A stretch of 32,282 nt of DNA from Rhizophagus sp. LPA8_4_AMF (lineage: Eukaryota; Glomeromycota; Glomeromycetes; Glomerales; Glomeraceae), in assembly GCA_021464525.1 (NCBI GenBank), contig JADRCO010000505.1, positions 1-32,282 on the forward strand, given 5' to 3'. The translations under genes were made by a program, and so were the position numbers. The notes under the pieces are model-generated. The model was not told the origin of the DNA, made no database searches, and saw nothing but the letters and a program-made list of their open reading frames with translations. Shown here piece by piece: positions 9,388 through 21,174 of the stretch (within the stretch, counting starts at the first letter, position 1; every line of letters begins with the position of its first letter).

Positions 9388-10407
9388 TTAAATCGCTAAA
9401 GAATGAAATTTATTCATGCGATGACTTAAAACGCCAAAAACAGGATTTGCGCTACGTTCACTTAATTTAGAATCACTTCTATTTTTCAAAATTTCACCTA
9501 AACCACGTTTATGATAAGTACAATGTGGGAGATATAATTCTTCTAAGTCATGAACTGATCCCCAAATATTCTTTTCGATAGATTTCTTCAATTTATGATC
9601 TTTGATATAATCACCATAGATGTGAGCCATCTTTCTCCAGCATGGATCGCAAAAGAACGATCTTGGAATACGAATTTTCTTTCCATTTTCTTTGATAACG
9701 AATTTAAGGTCATGAGTTAGAACAGCCTTTGGATCAGCGTTTGTTTTCTTCTTCATCCATTTAGTGAGTTTCTTAATGAATTCAAAACTGCAGAAATCTA
9801 GTATATAATAGAGAGTTAAAATGTTACATTTTAAGATATACATTAAAGAACGTTAAAAAAGATTTTACTTAAAAAATTACAACTCACCACCATGATTATT
9901 TTTGGTACAAAGAGCTTTTCGGGCAGGAATTCCAGAGTAATAAGTGAGCAAAGTACCATAAGCAGCGTAAGAGGTAATATCTTTATAATTTTTAGGATGA
10001 TCACTCCAATCAAATTTAACACTTAATTCGTGTTTACAGACTTTTTGTATATTATTATAAATCTTTTCAACTTTATTTTGACTACAATGGAAATCTCTAT
10101 GGCAATATTTATTTAAACCTTTCTTAATGAATGTAACGTCATAAGGTTTTGGTTTTTCATCGGAATCTTTTATAACTTCAAAAACATCACGACCAAAATT
10201 GAAAGCAGTAGCACATTGACCAGGATTTTTGAAATGATTCCACATTAACGATTGACATTTATTACAATGTTTAGTTTTGAAAAGTTCTTGACAAGTATCA
10301 GGAAAATCGTGTTCCCATTGCTCGGCATCTCCATAATCTCCGTTAGCTTGAACTTGTAATAAAAAAACCGTGAATAATGCACAGAGAAGAAGATATTGAA
10401 GCTTCAT
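9388..10407 (-). CDS. Secreted cysteine-rich protein (DUF7729-like)
   Basis: Two exons, 10407-9888 and 9797-9388, with a 90-bp intron (donor GTGAGT, acceptor TAG). The splice creates the Asp codon of GDFCSFEF, giving 309 residues. The N-terminus is a clear signal peptide (MKLQYLLLCALFTVFLLQVQ, cleavage near Ala21). The mature part has many cysteines, including CQELF, HCNKCQ, QCATAF, YCHRDFHC, VCKHEL, ALCTKN, DFC, FFCDPCW and LPHC, which fits a disulfide-stabilised extracellular protein. The block YSGIPARKALCTKNNHGDFC resembles the tail of the fungal DUF7729 domain; this match is from memory. No membrane anchor is seen. It may be a wall, host-interface or effector-like protein, but the function is unknown. 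Confidence 0.8.
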
Positions 10408-11966
10408 ATTTATATATACTGTATATATGTCTGTATGTGTATATATTTATATATCCTTTATTTAGATTTAGAGGAAATAAATCTTTAATGGGGATATCTT
10501 TTGGATAAAGCGGAAAGTTGGGATTTTTATATGTATTTCATCTTCTGCGCCATCGTCATAAAAAGGAGATAGATAGATATTAATCTGCGTCGCGGATTTT
10601 CCCCAACCATAAAAGGAATTTTTTCATTGAAGTACAAATATCAATCATATCAAATCATATCAAATTAAGTCAAAATAACATTGAAATTTTCTTATAACGA
10701 AGCGAAGAAGCTTCTTTATCGAAAAAGTTTATTTTATTTTAAAATGATCATCATGTCAACAGTTGTCACACTATCAGCGGTATGCGGGCATGAAATTACC
10801 CTTTTCATTATTAAATGAAAACCATGAAGATCTCAATTAAATTAAATTATCCTTATATATCAAAATAAAGAGCAAAAAAAGTAAATATTTTTAGTTTTTT
10901 CGTAAACTCCGAAGAAAAATTAATCATAAATTTCATGCATTTTGATTATCGTATTTCCTCTTTAATTATTTTAAAATATGAAAAAAAAATAAAATTTCTC
11001 TTCAGGCTTAAAAAAGTTTTGAATATTATTCAATAATTTAGATAATTGCCCAAATATAGTAAATTCGATAATTATCCTAAATTAAATTTGACCTATTGTT
11101 GAAAGATCAAAAAATAAAATTCTTCTGATTTGTTAAGTTTATATTATCATTATAATAATAATTTTAATTGAAAAATAAGGATATTTAATTTATTTCGAAA
11201 TATTGTACAACTTCCAAGAAAAAAACAAAAGCCATGAAACTGCAAGAATAAATTACCACTGCGCTCTAAAATTAGAATAAGTAATGTATAAAATTTCATC
11301 ATAAAAAAAAAAATCATTTTTTTTATCGTAAGATCAAAAGGTTTGGAATCGTGGCTTAACATTTGCATGATTGCATTAAGTTTGTTTGTTAAATTACTTA
11401 TTTTAGTTAAAATATCAGGTGGGGAGACCTGATATATAAAAAACCGGATTTTCCGGATTTTTTATGAGTAATAAAAATTCATCAAACTAATCCTATTACA
11501 GCATGTTGACCTCACAATCACGTTCTAAAAAAAAAATGGAATTTACCTTTTTCTCATTAGTCTCAAATTATTATTATGATTTACTACACTGCCACATTTA
11601 ATTTGAGAATTTTCTTTTTTCATAAATTGCGCATAATAAAGGTAGTATTTTTGTTTAAAGCGAGAGTATGTATATATTTATTGAAGCTAGAATTTAAAAA
11701 ATTAAATTGTTATTATATACGTATGTTCGAGTAAGTGTAATAAGAATAACGACATAATAGTCCAATCTTTCACATAATGACGGCTACATTCAGTGCAGAC
11801 TTTTTTTCGGGGAGGGCCTATTTGCAACGACTTATTTATTTTTAAAATACTCTTGGCTTGTTCGATTATTTTTGGGAATATGAGATATTTTATATAAAAA
11901 TGGTATTATCTCGTTCTTTTTTTGAATTATTTAATTCTTGTATAATTTTATAAACGATTTTATAAG
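10408..11966. other. Intergenic
   Basis: A TATA-rich stretch lies just upstream of the secreted-protein ATG (10410-10455). Near 11440 there is a small inverted repeat (ccggattttccgg). Otherwise AT-rich, with no supported gene. Confidence 0.45.
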
Positions 11967-12539
11967 ATGAATATCTTATTTGTTGTCTTTTTGATTTTCG
12001 TAACATTCGTATCATCAACTCCAATAAGGCGTCAAGATGCGCTCAGTGGTTTTAAACCATGCCAAGGCAATTTCCCAAATGAAATTACCGTATTTAATTT
12101 TACTCCCAATCCACTTGTCGGAGGTCAAGAATCTACTGGTCGTATCGCTGGTAAAGCAACTGTAACTATTGAAAGCGGTGCATTGTATAAGATTACAGGG
12201 TTTTATGAGAATAAACAAGTAATCTATCATGAATTGAGTTTTTGCGAAGAATTTGTCATACCTAGTGGGTTCACCTGTCCAGTAAACGGTAATTTTGATT
12301 TTACCGCAAAATCTATGGAAGGAACATCTCCTATTATTCCTAAAAATACTCTAGTTGAATATGATGTAAAAATAATGAGTGAGTAATAATTATATAAATT
12401 ACTTATAAATTTTTTTGGTTTTATAAAATTTTGTAAATTTTGTTCATTAATAATCTTTACTATATTTTATACAGTCACAAACTCGGATGGTAAAGATTTA
12501 TCATGTATTGAAGGAAAAGTCAAAAAATTTTATCCTTAA
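11967..12539 (+). CDS. ML-domain (NPC2/MD-2-like) lipid-binding protein
   Basis: Two exons, 11967-12378 and 12475-12539, with a 96-bp intron (GTGAGT..ACAG). The split Ile codon gives 158 residues. A hydrophobic signal peptide (residues 1-17) precedes a mature start near TPIRRQ. Family marks of the MD-2-related lipid-recognition fold include FKPCQGNFP near Cys32, FTPNPLVGGQ, the Cys pair in FCEEFVIPSGFTCPV, and the C-terminal NSDGKDLSCIEGKVK. In fungi such proteins are the phosphatidylglycerol/phosphatidylinositol transfer or NPC2-like proteins that bind lipid or sterol in the secretory, vacuolar or extracellular space. Without exon 2 the last Cys and final strand would be lost, which supports the splice model. 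An AATAAA lies at 12631, about 90 bases after the stop. Confidence 0.88.
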
Positions 12540-13125
12540 TATTATTATAAGTTATATTGTGTATTTAGGTTCTATACTTATTAAAATAATTAACTAACGT
12601 ATATATTGATATGTAATATCTGATATCAAAAATAAACTTATCATCATCAAAAGTTTCAAATGTTTGAAGTTTTCGTACGCCACTTTTTATTTACAATCTT
12701 TGATTAGAAAAAATCAAACAAAATAGACAGTTCCTAAATTCATTGATATGAACAATAACATAAACGTCAGAAAAGAGAATTTTTTTAAGGTAATTGAAAG
12801 AATCAATCCCTAAAGCTACGAGGTGAATTTTCTATTGTTAATATTTCTTTGCGTTATGTACCTGATCCAATAAAATAAATCACACTGATTTATTGTACGT
12901 AACAAATAATGTGATATTGGTCGCACGAACATATTCGATATATGATAATTATCTAGCACGGGATTTGATACAAATTTATACAACTGACTAATAAATATAC
13001 CATTAAAAATGCAGTATATTAATAAAATTTTAGTAATATATTTTTTTTATTTAAATCATTTTATAGAAACATGATGTAGGAAGAAATGGTTTTAGATATA
13101 ATAAAAGAAGAGAAATGAGTATTAT
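12540..13125. other. 3' flank and intergenic
   Basis: Contains a likely polyadenylation signal AATAAA (12631-12636) for the ML gene. No further gene. Confidence 0.5.
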
Positions 13126-13152
13126 TTAACCTTCTTCGAGTTCTTCTTCCGG

Positions 13153-13729
13153 TTAAGGAGCAGAATGAGAAGCACTTTTTTTACCTATTATTACAATTAC
13201 AAATCAAATAACGATTAATTCGTCATGTTCAAATTAAAAAAGAGTATTTACTTTTATAAGCTCACCTTTCATAGTTTTCTTTGGCAACAATCTTTCATGA
13301 ATGTTAGGCATGACACCTCCCTGAGCAACTGTAACTTGTTTAAACAATTCATTCAATTCTTCATCGTTATGAATAGCCAATTGAATATGGTGAGGAATAA
13401 TTCTTGCTTTCTTGTTATCATGAGCAATTTTACCAGCAAAATCTAATACTTCGGCTACCAAATACTCGATAACTGCGGAAAGATATACGGGTGCAGCAGG
13501 ACCAATACGTGGAGCAAAGTTTCCTCTTCGAAGATAACGATGAATACGTCCGACTGGAAATACGATATCAGCCTAAAAGATTATTATTGACGAAAGAGAT
13601 AAGTTAAAAAAATGAAAATTATAAAAATCAAATACTTTATTTTTCTATGCCCAAACATACTTTCTGAGATTTTGAAAGTTTCTTTACTTTTATTGTTGAT
13701 ACGCTTTTACCAATACCTGGTCCGTTCAT
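13153..13729 (-). CDS. Divergent histone H2A
   Basis: Three exons, 13729-13661, 13572-13266 and 13184-13153, with introns of 88 and 81 bp, give 135 residues. The N-terminal tail ([17 protein letters not shown]) is unlike the usual SGRGK start. The histone fold is clear: [80 protein letters not shown] and [11 protein letters not shown]. The acidic-patch residues are largely kept (E of IEYL, E of VAEV, NDEE), with one E to D change (VLD). It lacks the SQE motif of H2A.X-like tails. The core differs from canonical H2A at many normally invariant sites (Pro in GPAAP, Ile/His for Asn/Arg in GKIAHD), so it is a variant, not the bulk histone. Just after the TAA at 13155-13153 the same frame continues as PEEELEEG to a second TAA. 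Confidence 0.88.
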
Positions 13730-15046
13730 TTTGTTTCTTGTACGAGTTTTGTTAAAAAAAAGATGTAAAAGATATGAAGTACTAAGCTATATATTGATTA
13801 AAAAACTTTTTTGTAAACTGTTTCTACGAAATTTACGAACTTTGTTATTTGTTTTATTTGTTTGAGATACAGTATTTATAGATTTATTTAGTCATAAAAA
13901 AACTGAGTTTGTAAATTATGCATCTGATTAATAAAGTAAGTATAACTAGAATGATTCATCATATTTTAAATCTCAGAACAATCACTTGAATTTTTTAGGA
14001 ATAGCGAATACTTGTCGTTATGAAAATATGTTTTTTATTAGATTATTACAAGTGCGTAAAATATATAAAATTTAAAGAAAATCAATTTTGTTTATTTTCC
14101 CTTTTTTTTCGGTATTGTTTTATTTTTTTTTGCATTTTATTTTCCGTGTAAAGAAAGGCGTTATTCAGATTAATAAATTATTTTGAGTTTATAAATAAAT
14201 AATATAAATTAGTGTAATATTTATGAAGGAAATTTAAATTCGTTAATTTTGTTCGTTTAATTTTTGAGAAAAATGTTAATTTTTAATTTTGTTTTATTGC
14301 TTTCATTAAAATTTGAGAATTTTATTTTTATAGAAAATGAAGACTATTATCTAACAACCAATATTTAAATTTTTAAAAATAAAACCTAACTAGTTCGTTT
14401 CTAATTATATTTTATTTAATTGAAAATAAATATTTCTTTCGACCGGCCAAATTCAAAGAGACGGTTTAAAAGTATTTTCAAAAATTCTTTTTTTTTGATG
14501 GATTTGATTTTTATAATAAAACTTTTAAACTTTAGTGCCCAACCTGAATATAATTTTTCCTATAGGACAGTTTTTCAAGTTTAAATTAATTTTCTTTTTA
14601 CTCCGTTACATCAATGATGGATGATATGATAATAACAACAAACTAACAATCGTATCTTTCGTCTATTCGAATGGTTAATTCATTGATTTCATACCACTAT
14701 ATTAATATATTAATATATTAATATATATCATTTTAAAACCAAAATGGAAATGAGTATTATAATCACATGAAAATATCATGAACACGAAAATAATATTTAT
14801 AGTGGTCTTTATAAATTACTTTATCTTTTGATCCGTCTTATTTGTTTTGAAAATTCTTTAAATTTCTTTTAGTTTTTAGAATTTAGATACGAGAGACTCA
14901 AGCGACTATTGTTTTATTGACCATTTTATGCGGTTACTGAGGTAAATGACATTCTCTATTTTATTTGGAAATTATAATTTGCGCGGTAAACACATTAATA
15001 AATTATGCAAAGCTGCTCAATTCTCAAATTGATAATATTACGGCTA
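13730..15046. other. Intergenic, very AT-rich
   Basis: No gene supported. Contains the 8-bp tandem repeat at 14701-14732. Confidence 0.5.
14701..14732. repeat. Tandem repeat, 4 x 8 bp
   Basis: Four perfect copies of attaatat in a row, followed by atat. Confidence 0.9.
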
Positions 15047-15235
15047 CTACATGACAGAATGTATACCGGACAAAAGTACCGGACTTGACCCTCCTGGTGG
15101 CGTCATCTCCTTCGGGTCAAAGTTAGTCCCATCGCACAGGTCGAGAACGATACATTTGGCGTCGCTGATGCACATCTGCACCAATCGGCGGCGATCGTCA
15201 CATACTCGAGGTTTTTTTCCGCTTCCGTGCATGTT
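15047..15235 (-). other. GC-rich island with open frame, unknown
   Basis: About 190 bases of roughly balanced base composition in otherwise very AT-rich DNA. On the minus strand 61 codons are open from an ATG at 15232 (MHGSGKKPRVCDDRRRLVQM, later IVLDLCDGTNFDPKEM). On the plus strand a similar length is also open, so openness alone is weak evidence. No flanking repeats were noticed. It may be a fragment of a mobile element or of transferred coding DNA. Not recognised. Confidence 0.3.
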
Positions 15236-15242
15236 GTGTTGA

Positions 15243-15864
15243 AAGCTGTTCTTTGAATTTTCTTTAATACACGAGTTTTATAGCCGCCTTAAGTCAACGT
15301 GATTTTTTTTTATTAATTTCTTTGTTATGCTTTAAAGAAATCAGTGTAATATCGTTCTAAACGAAGCAAGTACCCTTTGAAAATCGCATGTCACTAAAAA
15401 GTCCCCTTTGTATTCTCTTGGTGTTGAGTCTTAATACTTTCAGTAGATTAAATAGAATAGTTGACTTTTCAAAAGAGAAATGGTCACCTTCAAATGTAGC
15501 AATAATTTTTTTTACAAATATATTTTGACGGTTATACTGTAAATAAAGTTGATGCTGCAAATTACAATATAACTATATTTAATAAAAAAAAATTGGGCCA
15601 AACTAATTTCAGACTCTGGAGTCCAGTGACGCAAAAATTACTTTATTTTGACCTCCTTGTGACCTTGTGTTATTATATAAGTGTAAATGACGTAAAACAA
15701 TATATACTATTAAAATAGTAACACAGAGAGGATCAAAATATTTGCCCCGAGTCCCCTACTCATGTTAGTAAGTTAGTCATGTATAATCGGGTTGTACTGG
15801 GTAATTTGTATCTGAGTCGCAGCTCTGGGTTGAGTCATTTCTATAAATCATGTAGACAATGGGT

Positions 15865-15898
<34 letters not shown>

Positions 15899-16558
15899 TT
15901 AATTTTTAATGCACCGATCTTGTCGAAAAATTCAATTTGATTTATAGATACTGATACTTCATGTACAAACTTTGCATTTTTAGTACGCAAAATAATGTTT
16001 CACTAATAAGACTATATTATATCGAAAAAAAAAAATTTTTTTTTTTTATTTAAACAAATATATTATTCTTAAAATGGACTATTGTTTCTTTATTTCTCTA
16101 TTTTTATTAAACACATTACATGAATTTTTTCACTAAAAAGTAATCACACATGAAATTATACCTCATATTGAAATTACCACAGTAAATATCGGAAAACTGA
16201 GGAAAACTGCGGAAATGGCGACACTAACTTTTTTGATGTGCAATAACCTTATTTAGTAAGTTAAGGCCTCCAGTCAACGCGTTATTCATTCAACTATTTG
16301 TTTTGGAAATTGTGCACGGTAACATTTTCTTACAGTCAACAAACTTCTTTTTAATTATTTAATTATTTATTATCTCACATTTTTTTTTTTGGTTGAACTA
16401 CCGTGAAATTACTTTAACTTAAAAATTTTGTACATTACTCGCGTAAACGACTAAGAGTTTTATAACTAGACGTTTGCACAAAATAATTTTTATTTCGTGA
16501 AGGCTACAATAACTACGACGGGTTCCTCTTGTAATTTTGGAACTTAGTGTTTAAGAAT
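15243..16558. other. Intergenic with poly(T) tract
   Basis: No gene supported. A 30-base T-run lies at 15867-15896. No target-site duplication could be found around it. A GC-richer patch with repeated GAGTC words covers about 15740-15840. Confidence 0.45.
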
Positions 16559-18738
16559 ATGCACTCACCTACAGAGCACTTTTCAGACTCGTACGAGCCA
16601 AACGACCGGCATGTCGTAAGTGAAAAGAAAGAATGTAAAGTGCTCAGTAGAAGGGAGAAAACTGTAACTCCGTATTTATTGGAAGAATGGAAAGAAAACA
16701 TGTTGTTTTGGAAGAACCATGATACTTGTCGGCGAATGTTTAACGTAAGTAAGGGCGTTTACGTTAGTTTCTATATATGAATTAGTAATATTTTTACCCG
16801 TAAACGAAATATAGAGGTATCATTGAATAAGTATTGTAGATGAGAAAATATTGCATAAATGTGTACAATTTTTGGTTTTCTAAAATATTATTTTTTTTTT
16901 TCATTAGTGGGTACGAGAGGTACTTGGAGGCCTGGATGAAAATTTTCTCAAAAAAATCTTCAATAAGTTCCTTCATGATGGAGAACTTATTAATGATCAT
17001 GTTCGCATGTATTTACACATTAATGGTTACAAGGTCGAAGGACGAGAAATAATTGACGTAAGCACTCAACTAATTGTGAAAAATTTTTTTTTTTCAACAT
17101 TCTTAATAAAATTGTTGCGGATTTATTCATAATACAGATCCCATACTGGATGCATGTTGCGTTTCTCCAGGTTATGCATCTGGTATATCTAGATGATGAT
17201 ATTATGTTGTCGGAAATGATTGAGGAATTAACTCGTCCACGATTGAAACATAAAAACGCAAAAAGTATGTTTTTCTTATTTATTACTATTAATTATTATT
17301 TTTAATTGATCGTTTCGAATTTTATTAAATAATTTTGGTGTCTTTTTTTTTTTTAGAAATTACAATAATGTTGAATATGTTTTTTGGATATATATCAGAA
17401 AGGTCGTTTTTAATGGTAGAATTTCCCATGGACGATTGGAGGAATAACTTCGATCATTTTGTTAATGATGTTGAAATTTCAACTGAAACTCTTCCAAGGG
17501 ATATCGTTATTATTGATGATGGCTTAGAAAATAAGGATCGTCCAAACGTAAATCCAATTGGTGATATTAATCAAGTGAATCCTGTTTTCACAGTAGATGA
17601 TACTGGTTACTCTGGTGATGATCCTGATGCGCAACCTTGTTCAGTTTCCGATTCTCTTTCACTACCAAACGACGAAGTCAATGAAGACCGTGCGGATAAA
17701 TCCACAGATTGTACTCTAAATGATGAAGGCGCAATACACAAAATCGACGAAAACGAATCTGCTCGCCCGGTAGACATTATTACCATAACAGATGATTCAT
17801 CTATAGGCTTGGATAACCAACTCATTAATACCCCATCTTTAATGGACGCGCATCCTTCTTGGAACTGTTTAGTATTTCAAACTTCACCAAGCAGGCCAGG
17901 AAGAAAGACCAAGGTACGAGTGACAGCCGAAGAGAAAGCGAAATTCAATACACTTGTATTTAGCTCTTTCTTGGGAACAAAACGTCACAACGCTTCGCTC
18001 ATTTCATCCACTTCAAAGTCAAATTATACAGAACTAACGGGAATTAAAAAAGGGATATTTTATGGGCTCACAATTTTTTTTAAAGGTAATTGCATTAATA
18101 TTATAATTTGTTAATTATTACGTTAGATTATTAATGTAGAAATTTCTTTCATTTTAGATCGACCTTTACATATCCGAGAAAATTTAAGAAACCTTGTGAC
18201 ACAAAGTGGAGGTGAAGTTTGGTAGGTTATTTAATAAATTGATTTTTTTTTTATTAAATTTATTTATATATTAACTTTATTTTTATATTTAACAGCGACA
18301 AGCTGAAAAAAACAACTACTCATGTAATAACATGTAAACCAATACCTTGGTATAAGGTTGATGAGTTGCGGCGCAGCACAAACTGCCGGGTAATCAAACC
18401 CGAATGGATTTTGGAATGTATACGTGTTGGTCGACGTGTTAATGAAAATGCATTCAATATGGCTGGAGTTCAACAGGTGAGGATTATTTTATCTAAAATT
18501 CAATGAATGTGTGCTTATTATTAATAGAGTATATTTAATTTCATAGTCGCAACCAACAATTTTAAAATTTATGAGTGGAGATACAAATGATCAACTAAGT
18601 TCTGATGACCTTCCTAATACAAGGAAAAGGGGAAGTGGGGTTTATGATATTCCAAGTGAAAACAAGAGGCATCGAGTCAATTCTTACGTTGGTTCTGAAA
18701 TTCAAAATTCTATACAAGATGTTGAATGCGCCATCTGA
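16559..18738 (+). CDS. BRCT-domain protein (REV1-type BRCT)
   Basis: Seven exons: 16559-16744, 16908-17057, 17138-17264, 17357-18085, 18158-18221, 18296-18476 and 18547-18738. All junctions are GT/AG and in phase, giving 542 residues. The first ATG of the open frame is at 16559. Residues 60-155 are a mostly helical region I do not recognise. Residues 180-370 are acidic and Ser/Thr-rich, with two SUMO-interaction-like motifs (IVIIDD near 204, IITITDD near 295). A BRCT domain follows at about 385-475: GIFYGLTIFFKDRP, LVTQSGGEV, TTTHVITCK, NCRVIKPEWILECIRVGRRV. This resembles the BRCT of REV1, but no polymerase domain follows. The C-terminus has a PCNA-box-like QPTILKFM (481-488) and basic clusters RKR and KRHR that could be nuclear signals. 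Likely a nuclear DNA-repair or chromatin scaffold; the function is inferred. Confidence 0.78.
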
Positions 18739-20550
18739 TTTGAAGCAGTTAGAAGTTTATAGATGGCAGCAATGGCTTTTCGCATGAACAACCGATGGAT
18801 CGAAAATAATAAGTACTGCGACAAAAGTAGATTTTGTTAATATTATAAAAACGATAAGAAATTTATTTTCCAATGAGTCACAATATGCACTATAGAAATT
18901 GGTATTGGATACCCTTTGTAGTAGAGCTACCATTTTATTGTGACGCATAAGAAATAGTCAATGACAATTTGACTTGCTAAAAAGAAATGCTGATATATCT
19001 GGATCTAAATGCAACAATGTTTTGTAGAATTAAATTAACGTTAACGAAAAAGAGCATTATATAGAGGAACAATAGATTCAACACTATTTAACAAACGCAT
19101 TTTATATATGTATAGATTATTGTCAAAAAAAAAAAAAAAAAAAAGTTTTTTATGAAACACTTATTGCAAAATTTATTTAAAAAATAAAAGATAGAAATTA
19201 TTATGTCCTTTAGTTTCCATTTAAACTAGGTTTAAAACCTGTTCATTCGAGCTATTTTAGAATGGTACATCTAAAGCCTACTATGAATTATTATAATTTT
19301 GTTAATATTATTAAATTTCACACGATTTCTTTAAATCAGTAACATTAATGTAAGAGAAATAAATATCATTTTATTTTAGCGAGACGATACGGCTATACAA
19401 GCGCCGTATGTTTCGTGGAAATTTTGACAATCAATTCAATAAAATATTTTCAGACCATACTTTATCTACGATTTTCCGATAAATTAATTTTGCCACATAC
19501 AAATAGTATATTATAGATATTGCCAGATGTACAGTATACGCATATTTTTTTTTATCGAAAAGAAAATAAGCTATAGATCGATCAAATGCCTGATTCTTTA
19601 ATTTACATCGGTGTAGTAAAAGAATAATTTAAGAAATAATTTATAAGTTGAACAAATGACGAATTATAATAAGCAAATTGAAAACTGATAATTTCGTAAA
19701 AAAAAAAAAAAATTACAATTAATATTAATTAACAATAATTCAACAATGTGATGATAGTAAAAATGAAATAGGTTATTATTTCAAAATGTAGCTATCAAAA
19801 ACTCTGTATCAGGGAAATTTTCTATCGTTTTTCAGTCAATTTTTAACCGAATTTATGCAAACCTTTCTTTTACATAAGTATTAAATAAGCAGATATGTAA
19901 TTAAGAAAATAAATGTTAATATTATAAAAATCAAATTAAAAAATATAAATGTAAAAATAAAAATATGAAATAAATGTTCTATTAACTCTATCTTTCATTA
20001 TTATAAAACAAAATAAAATAAAATTTTTACACGTTTTTATTCTTGATAAGATGGACTATTATAAATGATATCTTTGTACTTGCTATTTATAATCTATTGT
20101 ATATAAACATTTCTTTTGAATTATTTAGAAAAATCAATTTTATTAATAAATAGTTTTTTAAACAAGTTATTCATATGACGAAACTTCATTCAATTTAAGA
20201 TATATTTTTTTTTGTTGTAAATTAAATCTATTAAAATGAACAAGATCCAGAAGAGTTCGCTGGATTGATGATAAAACGAAAGTTACTGTATACTGTATAT
20301 AGCACCTTGAATCTATGGAAAATCCGAAATTTAATGTAAGATTCCGCATGATGCGGAAGTACCAGTTAAATCGTTGATAATACTTTGGTGCTAGAAAGTA
20401 AAAGATTGTAATTTTTTTTTACTTTATTTATATATTAACGATCTCTAATTAATTGTTTTTATATGTATATTTAATTAAAAAACTTGAACATGGTTCAGAT
20501 ATTGTTGTTCATAATAGGTTTATGATTTAATTTTAATTAAGTGTTATTTT
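18739..20550. other. Intergenic
   Basis: No gene supported. A 20-base A-run lies at 19125-19144 without a recognisable retrocopy upstream. Very AT-rich. Confidence 0.5.
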
Positions 20551-20555
20551 GAAAT

Positions 20556-20823
20556 AAGTTAATTCGTTGGGCACAAAAAAGTGGATTTAGTGGTGTAGCA
20601 ATTGACAGAGATAAATTTCCCGCAGAATAATGGAAGATTCGCAATTTTTGATCTTTATCAGGTATAACGTCTTTACTATGAAAATACGTTCAGAAATTAT
20701 GCTGTCAGAATATTTTGATCATTTTTTATTAATCATTTTTACTAATACAAATCTTGAAAGGTTTCATAGACAAGCTGAAAATGCTTTTAGAATTAGCGAG
20801 ATGGCCAGAATCGAAAGATGACG
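20556..20823 (+). pseudogene. Possible decayed coding fragment, unknown
   Basis: Plus-strand pieces in different frames read like protein: KLIRWAQKSGFSGVAIDRDK, followed by a stop, then LERFHRQAENAFRISEMARI to a stop at 20821. No family recognised. It could be coincidence in AT-rich DNA. Confidence 0.22.
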
Positions 20824-20988
20824 TCCATATCTTATCATGAAAATGCTAAAAATATACGGAATAGATTTGGATGTATTTAGCTTTTGATGCTAAAAGTGAC
20901 GCAAATGTTGGAGCCGATTCATTGATGCTTTACGACCTGTAAGATAAAGTCAACCAATTTGATTTTTATTTTCATTCATGTGAAAAAA

Positions 20989-21174
20989 TTATTTGACCAT
21001 TTGGTAAATGTGAGTGACTCGAAAATTCGTTTCGCTACATCCTGCTTCAACAACATATCCATAATTAATGGATAAGGAACAATTATAAATAAAAAGATGA
21101 TATATATCTCCGTTAGTCATGAACAACTTATCGATGATATTAAAGAAGATTTTACAATTGCGTTTTAAAAACAA
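20989..21174 (-). pseudogene. Short ORF or gene fragment, unknown
   Basis: A 61-codon minus-strand frame whose C-terminal half has non-random composition (SINYGYVVEAGCSETNFRVT). No signal peptide, no intron partner and no recognised family. It may be a fragment of a larger lost gene. Confidence 0.22.

Noticed and set aside
11150-11368. Minus-strand open frame of 72 codons
   Set aside because: Phe/Leu/Ile-rich frame typical of AT-rich noncoding DNA.
11440-11465. Small inverted repeat considered as a terminator
   Set aside because: Bacterial-type terminators do not apply to this eukaryotic DNA and no gene end is nearby.
15867-15896. Poly(T) as the tail of a second minus-strand retrocopy
   Set aside because: No target-site duplication or polyadenylation signal at a suitable distance could be found.
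16547-16558. GTG start upstream of the BRCT protein ATG
   Set aside because: A non-ATG start is unlikely in a fungal nuclear gene; ATG at 16559 is in the same frame.
19125-19144. Poly(A) as the tail of a plus-strand retrocopy
   Set aside because: No upstream coding-like sequence and no flanking duplication seen.
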